A stretch of DNA of 64,000 bases. It comes from Kitagawia praeruptora (Eukaryota; Streptophyta; Magnoliopsida; Apiales; Apiaceae). How positions within the stretch are numbered: the first letter of the stretch is position 1; each line of letters starts with the position of its first letter. Of the stretch, positions 52,887 to 62,147 are shown piece by piece. Both the position numbers and the translations under genes were made by a program. The notes under the pieces were generated by a model. That model ran no database searches. It was given only the letters and a program-made list of their open reading frames with translations, and was not told the origin of the DNA. The DNA is taken from assembly GCA_037693485.1 (NCBI GenBank), contig CM075344.1, forward strand, positions 36,829,501 through 36,893,500, in the 5' to 3' direction.

Positions 52887-54246
52887 ATGGCCTCATCATC
52901 AGTGGGGCGTGCTCGTCGCTTTGTCTCTAATTGCTTCCGCAAACACTCTTCTTCAGCCCCCTCCCCTGCCAACAACACATCACAGGATGACAAGGCCATT
53001 GCCAGCATTGTGGCAGACGAGGAGCGTAAAGGCGGAGCTGTGCTGGTTGAGCTTTTCTCGTCGCAAGGCTGTGCCACATCGCCTAAGGCGGAGCTGCTGT
53101 TTTCCAGGCTAGGGAGGGGAGACTTTAAATTGGAGCGGCCGGTGATATTGTTAGCTTATCATGTGGATTATTGGGATTATACGGGCTGGAAAGATCCGTA
53201 TAGCAGTAGTCTTTGGACCGTACGACAAAAGGCATATGTCGAGGCCTTGAATTTGGATACTATGTTTACACCCCAGCTTGTTGTTCAAGGAAAAACACAA
53301 TGTTTAGGGGATGATGAGGATGCTATGTTGTCTTGCATTGCTTCTGCTTCTAGAGAACCTGCTCTGGCGCTTAAGGTTTGCAGATTAATTTTTTTATTTA
53401 CTAATCTTTTTTTAACTAATAAGTAAATATTTAGTGATGTTGACAGTGAAGGATATTAAAGAAAAACATTGTAGCATGCAAATATAATCTATTACAATCT
53501 ATGAGTTATAGCTGTTTGGATGGTTATACATTGTTGGACACAAGACTGATTTATAACAACTAATTTACAACATGGATTTGTGGATAATGAACACTAGTTT
53601 TCGTATATGAGGACTGGGCCATCACTCTGTTTTTCGTATATCAGGGTTTCACCATCACTCTGTATTTGATGATAATAGGTGTGTGTAAGAGCCTCTCACC
53701 AAGTATTAGCTTAACCTGACTGAAGTATAAGTGTGTGAGTATTAAAAGTTCTGCAACTAAGCACTAAAAAGAGGGAAAATTATGTTCGATCAATTGGCGT
53801 CTAATGTTTATTACGTTACCGAAATTACATTAACGAGGAGCAGAAAATCTGAACGACTTTAAATTTTGACAATGTACATTGAACAGGCAGGATACCAAAG
53901 GCCATCAGATGATTCTCTACAAGTCACTCTAACAGGATCTTTGAGGAGAAAAATGGAAAGCCAAGGTGCTGATATTATGGTCGCACTATACGAGTGTGGA
54001 TTGGTAAACGACTGTCCAGATGGAGCAAACAAAGGGCTTGTTCTGGCGAATGATTATGTCGTTAGACATCTCCAGAAGCTCACTTCTGTTAACGATATGT
54101 CTGCTAAGAATACAGTGTCAGGGACTGTTGATTTCACTCTGTGGGAAGGCTTCAAGAGCAGCAAATGTGGCATCACTGTCTTTGTGCAGAACAGCTCTCA
54201 GCAGATATTTGGTGCACAAAACTTCAAGCTTCCGGATAATCTTTAA
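52887..54246 (+). CDS. DUF1223 family protein (thioredoxin-like fold)
   Basis: Two exons, 52887-53375 and 53887-54246, in phase 0, giving 282 residues from the ATG at 52887. The family is widespread in bacteria and plants and has no assigned biochemical role; its fold resembles thioredoxin. Visible motifs: VELFSSQGCATSPKAE (residues 54-69), LAYHVDYWDYTGWKDPYSS, and FTPQLVVQGKTQ. The site where many bacterial members have Cys-x-x-Cys reads Cys-Ala-Thr-Ser here, so a dithiol redox activity is unlikely. The N-terminus is basic and Ser-rich but not a clear targeting signal. Intron 1 is 511 bp and holds no other gene. Confidence 0.88.
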
Positions 54247-55304
54247 ATTTTCCTGAACTGTGTGCTTCCAGTGATAAACATTTCGTGGCCAATTCGGACT
54301 ATGAACAGCTAGAACTTTGTTTTTAATGATCCAGGACCAGGTTTTTTTTGTACAGCGTGTCAGAATCTGGTGTAGACTTTTTTCTTTTTGTTTTTGTTTG
54401 ACGAGTTTGGATTATTAGGAGGTGAACTGGTGATAAAATTCTACTTGTTAGAATCAGGATTTGATTATAATAAGTATTATACGTTATAATTCAAAACTTA
54501 AGAGACTCAAATTCAAGATGAAGAGCATACATATCAAACTTTTCTATGTGTCCATACATTGTGTAGATTGAGTTGTCTACCACTGAACTTACAAGTTTGA
54601 AACTTCAAATCCCAGAGTTCGACCAAAATGAACTGATGCAAACTAGATACTAGGTAACTTGGGGCATGATTCTGATGTATGCCAGGAATGAAGATCTTCC
54701 TAGTAAGGTGCTCAAGAACTCAGAAAACCGATCATCCCCATGGGCTCGTCTTTAACACTGCGTTTCACAGCTTTTTTTGAAAACAAAATATTGAGCTGCC
54801 ACTAAGTAATAATTCTAAGTAATAATTCCATGACAATATGATATTCTCCGCTTTAGACACATACAACATATTCTATTCTTGCCGCGCCACTACAAATTTG
54901 TTTTTGGGCAAATTTCAAAAGGTGTTCAATAATTTTACGATAAATCTGTCTACATTTTATACCGCTACGTTTTATACCACTATGATTCATCTCGCACAAC
55001 TTGCAGCTTGAACACCATTAAGAAAATTTTCGATCTTGTTGGGTTTCAACCCAATGTGATTGTATGGGCCTGGTGGTTCAAGATATATATTGGTAAGATA
55101 GTAATTGTATGTGTAGATAATTATTATATATGGCATGTCTTGATCATTAAGTTGAGAGTAATTAGGTGACAAGAATTGAAAGGCTTGTATAACAAGTATG
55201 GTAAGACTTTTAAAACAAGTATGATAAGTCTTGGTGGCTAAGTTTTGGATGATTATATATACGTAGTCATATTATGTTTTGATATGTAAGGTGAAAACTT
55301 AAAA
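54247..55304. other. Spacer without genes
   Basis: 3' flank of the DUF1223 gene and AT-rich DNA. No transposon ends or exons recognised. Confidence 0.55.
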
Positions 55305-55918
55305 GATGTAGTTAGGGGTGAGCAAAATTTTCCAAACCCGCCCAAACCGCCCAATCCAAACCGCCCAAACCAGAATTTACGGTTTTGTAACGGTTCGGGT
55401 TGGTAACGGTTTCGATTTTTTAAAAACCGAAAAATAATGGGTGGGTTCGGTTTGCCTTGTTAACCCAACCAATATAACCCGTTCCACCCGAATATATAAT
55501 AACATATATTAATTAATTTTTATTATTATTTAAGAAATATAATTCAAATTAATAATTAACATATAATTATATAAAAAGAAAAAAAATGTGCTTACAAGTT
55601 ACAATATCACATATGTAAACTTATTACTTATTGATTGGTTATTGAAAACTTATTACTTATTGATGATATTTTGTGACATCAGTCCATTGATGCATTGGAC
55701 AATTGTGTTGATTAATTTTTTGCAAGTTTAATTTTTTTTAAGTGGTTTAAAACCCAACCCGCCCAAACCAAACCGTTATAATTTGGACGGGTTTTTTTAG
55801 TACTAACGGTAACGGTTATGGTAACGGGTTGTTAAATTCCAAAACCGTAAAATATGGGTTGGGTGGTTTAGTCCCTTCAACCCGACCAACCCGACCATTG
55901 CTCACCCCTAGATGTAGT
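55305..55918 (+). mobile_element. hAT-superfamily MITE with 8-bp target duplication
   Basis: The element runs 55313-55910 (598 bp) with TAGGGGTGAGCAA/TTGCTCACCCCTA ends and GATGTAGT repeated at 55305-55312 and 55911-55918. Subterminal sequence is rich in CCCAAACC and GGTTCGGG phrases on alternating strands, the same style as 1859-2498. No transposase. Confidence 0.92.
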
Positions 55919-56504
55919 CTTTAGTCTTAAGTATTGTTTGGGAGATATTTAAGCATTGTTGGCTCAAGTATCGGGTTTGGGACACCATTGAGGTGTTATT
56001 GTTTTGATGTATTATTGATAACTATTTTGATTAATAATACAAGTTTGGGACGTGGGTGTTTCTACGTTAAATATTGTGTGTGTTCTTGTTTTGCTTTTAT
56101 TTATTGATTTGATAAAAGTAGAAATACTTGAATAACGTGTGATCGCGTTTTGGTGGATCTTGTCAAATAATCGATTGATTATGTATATGTTCTGTATTGG
56201 TGTTTGTGAATCTGGAATTGTGTAAGTCCCCTAACCTAACAGATCTCTCATCGCAATTCATAAACCTTCCCCTTCGCATAATCACATCCCGTTATTCCCA
56301 AGAACATGCTCCGAATCTTAGATTTGGATACCATTTATTGGTCTTAAAGCCAACCATAGCTCTTGGATTTGGATACCATTTATTGGTCTCAAAGCCAACC
56401 ATAGCTCCACGATAATGATATTGTTCGAACTTCCATAAATTTGGTTTTGGACACATTCTGAAAATAAAATATATTTGACTACTTAAATATAAGAGATCAA
56501 CTAG

Positions 56505-56554
<50 letters not shown>

Positions 56555-56934
56555 AGATCAATGTGACTTCTAGATGTGATATTTGAAATGAAACCAAAAG
56601 AAAAGAAAAAAAAATATAAATTTCTTTGAGTGATATTTTTTAGAAAAAAGGAAAGAAAATCAAAAACATTGAAAAAAAATTCTTATATATGTGTTTTAAG
56701 ATTCTTTTTCTTAAAATTGGAGGAGAATAAAACATAATTTATTTTCTATTTTTCTCTTTTTTTCCCTGAGCTCTGAAGGCATGGTAAACTTTTCAATTTA
56801 ATTGATTTTCTAATTAAATTATAGTTCCCTTCACACATTTTATCCACAAAAATTGGAGCTATTGTTGGTCTTTTGATTGATAAATCCCTTATTATTATTA
56901 TTATTTTTTTTTTTTTTCTTTTCTTTTTGTTTCT
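55919..56934. other. Spacer with a 45-bp duplication and (TA)n
   Basis: A unit starting GATTTGGATACCATTTATTG is repeated twice at 56321-56408 (45-bp period). A (TA)n run at 56508-56552 is bounded by ATAAGAGATCAA on both sides. No gene. Confidence 0.65.
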
Positions 56935-57749
56935 TGTTGATACAAAAATTATACTCCCTCCGTCCCACTCAAAGTGGCTTGTTTGACTTTTCTTGGTCAA
57001 ATTGACCAATTTTTTAACTTAAATTACGTATATTATATGTTAAATATAGTTAATGAAAAAATATGATAAGAAAATATAAATCATTTATTATAACCTACAT
57101 TTTTTAGATTTATAAAAATGTTAGTCGATAATTTTTAAAAATCAATCAAAGTTTGGTCAGTTTGACCAAAAAAAGTCAAACAAGCCAGTTTGAGTGGGAC
57201 AGAGGGAGTATTAATTTTGTATCCGAAGCATGGACCTCTAAATTCGCATCCGAAGGTTATTTTTAAATGGGCTTGTCTGAATCTAATGAGTCCAATCCAC
57301 TAGAATAGCCCATGAAATCGAGCCCAATGCTTAAGGCGGTGATAAATTATATGATCGGATACCAAATTCTAGAAGGATCCATATACTTAGAATATCATCT
57401 CAAATATAGAAATTACTTTACTTGCCGCCAAAGACAATATTATCTCAAATATGGAAATTACTTGCCACCAAAGACAAAAGATATGGGCTGAGCCTAATAT
57501 TGTTAGAAATACAATATTAAATCGAATAGAACTACGTGGACTTGATCCCTATAAATAGGGTACGTAGGCACCTTGAGAGGGATCCGAAAATCACACCCCC
57601 GATCACAAACTCTCAAGAGCAGTCCCAAATATCTCAAAAACCCTAATTGTATTCTTATATTTACATCTTTATTCTTATTATCTCTATCCGAATACCCAAA
57701 TATAAATTTAATCTTGAAGCTTTGTCCTTGACGAAAATTGGCTTCAACA
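56935..57749 (+). repeat. 5' LTR of element 3 with nested MITE
   Basis: Starts TGTTGATAC and ends GCTTCAACA. About 257 of its 815 bp are a Stowaway element and its duplicated TA. The remaining sequence matches the 3' LTR start only loosely, indicating an old insertion. Confidence 0.75.
56952..57210. mobile_element. Stowaway (Tc1/Mariner-type) MITE inside the LTR
   Basis: CTCCCTCCGTCCCACTCAAA opens at 56954 and the mirror image closes at 57208, with TA on both sides. The inverted repeat extends over roughly 54 bp with a few mismatches. CTCCCTCCGT is the hallmark of Stowaway elements. Confidence 0.95.
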
Positions 57750-57888
57750 TTTGGCGCCGTCTGTGGGAATCGTTTAGAGAAAAAAAATAAGAAGATTCGT
57801 TAAATCTCCATTAAAGTTTCATAAAAAGTTTCAAGCATTCATACTTTCTGGAAAGTAGTCTTCGTCCACACCATCAGAAAGCGGTCAC

Positions 57889-58787
57889 TACAAGACTCCT
57901 CTTCGTACCTATAATCCATTAACCAACTTCATCATCGGTGGAACCTTTCAGCATGACAAATCCACCATCACTCGAATCGTCATGAACAATGACGGTCGCA
58001 AAGTCCATCTCGGCAAAACTTCTTATGCGGGTCATCGTCAACAAGTTGAACAATAACCCCCTATTAGGGATGCAAGAAATATCATCTTGGCATTAAGAGG
58101 CAGATCCAATACTCAGGAGAGGAGAGAAGATACACCTGCAAGGGGAAAAAACCGGGAACCAGAGTTCAATCGTACGTCGGACGAAGTGTATCGAGAAGTA
58201 TCGGAAGCAAGACATCGTGAAATTGTAAGGCTCCATGATAAATAAATCCAGAGAAGAATTAGAAAATTGGAAGATCGTGAAAGAACATCCCCACGTGGTC
58301 GGTCACATAATCGACGATCTCATGCGGGTGACCGATCACCATAGAGGAGAAGATCTAGATCAAGGGATCGGTATCATACAGCACTTGGCGGCTCACCATC
58401 CCGTGGAGGCACTCCTTCCAATGATGATTATGATCGTGGAAACAATGGTTGAGGGAACAATGGAGGTCATGGCAATAGACGTGGTAATAATGGTGGAAAC
58501 CAAAAAAATAAGCATGTTGGTGGTTATAGAGGTGATGATGGTGACTACCATCGTCGACATAATGATTACAATAGGAAGAATAATGATGACGATCATAATG
58601 GATACAATAACAACCAATTTGACGAATCATCCCTTCTGTGAGAGCAAATGACAAAGATGGAAAGAAGGACCCGACAAACTTATGCCGAACTAAGAAGTAC
58701 CATATAGAATTTCGAGCATGCTACGTTTAGAAACTTGCATAATAAAGACAATGACTATACAGACTCTTCTAAGCTGATGATGTACTA
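57889..58787 (+). pseudogene. gag-like relic of element 3
   Basis: One frame keeps a coherent composition across six in-frame stops: an early FIIGGTFQHD-like part, then Arg/Ser-rich (DRERTSPRGRSHNRR), then Gly/Asn/Asp-rich residues, as in gag tails. The stops at about 58053, 58243 and onwards are TAA, TAG or TGA where CAA, CAG or CGA would fit, consistent with C-to-T decay. No zinc knuckle or protease follows. The 138-residue open frame at 58235-58651 is in another frame and is not a gene. Confidence 0.55.
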
Positions 58788-61278
58788 TCAATAGCTTATC
58801 ATCGGCATCATAATTATCAGATAAGTTTAAATAAATTGATGTTGACAAGCTTATAATTTATCTATTTCAATAGGACATATATTCTAATATTTATTTGGAT
58901 TTTCTTCTTGTTAATAATGCTATATGAGATAGTTATTAATAAAATTTTAATTCCTTTCATAAATGTTGATATGCATATGTGATTTATTGTTATGATATAA
59001 CTTAGTGGTTTAATTTCCTTGTGAATGACAAGCCATTGGGGACTGAAAAATTTATCCAACCCAAACAAGTGTTCATCGATGGTCACTGGGGGCAACAAAT
59101 TCGATGGACTCCCGAATAAGTGACCAATCGTCAAACACTTGGGGGGCATCAAACTGATCTAATCCTAAACTTGTGACCTATGGACAATCAACCAGGGACA
59201 AAAATTTGACAAGTCCTGACTTATAATCTATCGACACTCACAAGACTCGTGACCCATCGGCAGTCAATTGGGGGCAAATATCAATTCATTGTCCCAACTT
59301 TGATTTGTCAAAACTCACTTGGGGATAAGAGAATCTTCGGTTCCAGACTAGTGATACACCACTTCAAAATAGAAGAACTACATCACTTAGGGCCGAATAT
59401 ACGCTTCAGTATGAAGCTATGATAGTCCACCCACCAACTTTTGAAGTTGGGAGATGAGAAAGTGGTGATCTATAATATTTTAGATTTAACATTTTATAGA
59501 TTACAAAATATATCTCATTGTTGCACAATCCGAACCAAGGGTACTCGTATGGACTTTTGAGGATTGGATGCAGAAGTTGAACCGAAAAACTGCGTTTAGT
59601 GCTATGATGGTTCAAAGCCACACAAAAGAATCCGATGGAACGTGGAATGATCACTTAACCATTGGATTAAAGATGATAGCAAACGGATCCAATCATACTT
59701 GATCCGATGCAAACACAAAGAAGATTATATCCAATCATGCTCAATCCGTTGCAGATAGAAAGAAGATTATAACACAAATGCTTGGAGTAATTTCGAAGAA
59801 TTTTAAAGTAATCAAAGAAAGAATTAGATCTGGCTATGTAAATATTGCATCGGCAACAATTATCAATCCAAAACACCAAACTACATGAACGACATGACAT
59901 CGATATCGAGACACTACAATTATATTACTTTCAATTACAAAATCATGAAAAATCTCCTTCTATAGAAAGTAAAATTAGTGGTGTTTGAAATGAAGGTATT
60001 CGAAAAAGATATGTCTTTGGATTCATTCAGAAAAGTATCTCTCCCGACCTCAAGACACATACAAAATTTTCAAAGGATCTCATGGTGATATTGTAGCTTT
60101 GGTAGAAGCAAAAATCTACAATTTCAAGGAAAATTGGTATCCGATGACTAATCAATGTTTGAAAACACAAGGAGAAAATGTATCTGATGGTTGATCAATA
60201 CTACAAAGAATCGAAGAAAATAATATAGAATATCAAATAGTGGGCTTGTTTCATAAGTCCAAACATTCTTCTGCGTTCAATGACTTTGTTGTCTCCATTG
60301 ACTTTGTTGTACGAAAACAAGGATATGTTTCGCTTACTTTCTGGATCCAATGGTGTTGATAAAAAAATACTTGTCAACAATGAGGACGAAGGCTTTATCA
60401 ACAAGCACAAAATCAATCACTTCATCACTCCAGGATTCAAATTAAGCTATGAAGACCAAAATATTTCTCGAAGACAAACCTCCAAAAAATATTAGGGACT
60501 TATTGATGCATATGTGGCCAAAGATTAAAAATGGTTGCCGAAGACTAGAGATGTTGCCAAAGGTTAGAGATGTTGCTAAAGGCTAAACTATTCAATATTT
60601 GCACACAAAAGCTATACTTGCTAATACTTGCTTCCAACGACTAGACTTGATGATATATATTTTCGAAGGCTATTCACATATGGGCTCATGTTGTGCAATA
60701 TTTATCACATCAAATATTGAAGCCTCTATGTGAGTCCTAGAATATGTTGCGTCCAAAGGATATAATTAGTTATTCAGTGTCCTAAGGCTATTATGTTGAA
60801 TATGACTTTTCAGCATTTTGTTGCGTCCAATAACGTTTCAGCATTTTGTTGCGTCCAATAACGTTTCAGCATTTTGTTGCGTCCAATGACTTTTCTACAT
60901 GGCCTATTTTATTGATTCCAAAGGTGCATTAGAAGAAAAATGACCTGAAAGTCACTTAGGTATTTCTTGAAGACATCATCTGCAACAAGCACTACCCAAG
61001 GGAATTGATCCAGGTGTATAAGAAGAAAGTCTCCAATGCCTAAATATATTCAGCATGATCATATTTGGATAAAGTGATTATAAAGCAAGTCATGCTTTAG
61101 ACTTGTATGTGTCCAATGACTACATTTTGAAGCTACGTTGCATCCAGTAGTGCGATCCAATTACACACACAAATATTTTATAGGCCTTGGATGCCGATTG
61201 AAGACAAGAATAACCATTACAAATTATTTGGGTATTTATTGAAGCCTCGTCTTCAAAAAATACTGGGGACCTGTTAAT
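58788..61278 (+). other. Non-coding interior of element 3
   Basis: No domain recognised. CTTGGGGGCA-like phrases recur between 59030 and 59330. A 28-bp unit (TTTCAGCATTTTGTTGCGTC..) is repeated three times at 60808-60890. ACTGGGGACCTGTTAAT at 61262-61278 is the likely polypurine tract. Confidence 0.6.
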
Positions 61279-61393
61279 TGTTGATACAAGAAATATATCT
61301 TGTATCCGATGGATAGGCCTGCATATTCGCATCTAATGGCTTAATATAAATTAATCAAAGATTTTACATTTCCAAAGCTTATCTACGTCCAAA
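61279..61393 (+). repeat. 3' LTR remnant of element 3
   Basis: It begins TGTTGATACAAGAAATATAT and shares TTGTATCCGA and ATTCGCATC with the 5' LTR. It ends where CACTACAAGAAAA starts. Confidence 0.65.
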
Positions 61394-61478
61394 CACTACA
61401 AGAAAACAGTCAATAGACATCACACTTTAGACATCGGTCGTAAATGCCACTGATGTTAAAAGATGTAATAACATCATC
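61394..61478 (+). mobile_element. CACTA (EnSpm) transposon end
   Basis: CACTACAAGAAAA is the classic CACTA terminus. Behind it lie GACATCACACTTTAGACATC and GACATCGGT../CCACTGATGTT, repeated short motifs in both orientations as in CACTA subterminal regions. The rest of the element is displaced by the Copia LTR starting at 61479 and lies outside the window. Confidence 0.8.
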
Positions 61479-61993
61479 TGTTAGGTCGAATTCACAATAG
61501 TTAATCAAATATTGAATGAGTAACTTAACAAGAACACACTGTTTAATACTTTAAAACTGTTTGGAATTAACAATTCCTCTCTCAGTGATGTAAAATATCA
61601 CAGAGAGCTGCTTAGGTTACAATCAATGAATTTTTTAATGTTCGATACCCTTCTAGGGTTAACCTAACTGTATTTATAGAACATACAGCTTCATACAATC
61701 AGTAACTGATTCTCCTATAATCAAGCTATACAATTGATATCAATCACGATTGCTCCAGTCTTCCAAGTCAACTCAATCTCTTTGACAGCTTTCCAATCTT
61801 CAAAGATATTGCTTCCATATTTATCTTGCATCAATCTTCAAACACTGTTGACTCTTCAGACAATACCGCTACAGAGTTTAACAACCTCTGTTGCGCTTCC
61901 AGTCAGTGTTTAACTAAACTCTGACTGATTCCAGCTAAACTCTGTTTTGTCACTATAGCTTCCAAACACTGTTCTCATCAATCATTTCTAACA
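61479..61993 (-). repeat. 3' LTR of a Copia (SIRE-like) element
   Basis: 515 bp, TGTTAG..CTAACA ends. On the - strand the preceding sequence is AGTTGGGGGAGAT (62006-61994), the usual Copia polypurine tract directly before TGTTAG. The element therefore runs leftward and enters from the right window edge. TCATC at 61474-61478 is the candidate target duplication; its partner lies outside. Confidence 0.85.
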
Positions 61994-62147
61994 ATCTCCC
62001 CCAACTTGTCCATTAGCAAAAATGTACAAGTTTACAGTAAATGATGATGTCAAAACAAATACAAAGTTTACAGTGTTTAATCATACAAACAGAGTTTAAG
62101 CTATTACTTAACAAATTCTACAGAAAATAAGAAAATTCTTACAGACT

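Larger units (their letters stand above)
56935..61393 (+). mobile_element. Element 3: decayed LTR retrotransposon without pol
   Basis: The 5' LTR is 56935-57749, then TTTGGCGCCGTCTGTGGGAA (TGG at 57752) as primer-binding site, a 3.5-kb internal region and the beginning of a 3' LTR at 61279 (same TGTTGATACAA start, then TTGTATCCGA and ATTCGCATC). The 3' LTR is cut at 61393 by a CACTA end. The core promoter TATAAATAGGGTACGTAGGC (from 57550) resembles those of elements 1 and 2. No reverse transcriptase or integrase homology was found; only a gag-like relic remains. It looks like a non-autonomous or strongly decayed Ty3/gypsy relative. Confidence 0.75.

Noticed and set aside
58235..58651. 138-codon frame and Tyr/His-rich opposite-strand frames
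   Set aside because: They are shadows of the gag-like relic read in the wrong frame; composition is that of a shifted Asn/Gly/Arg repeat.
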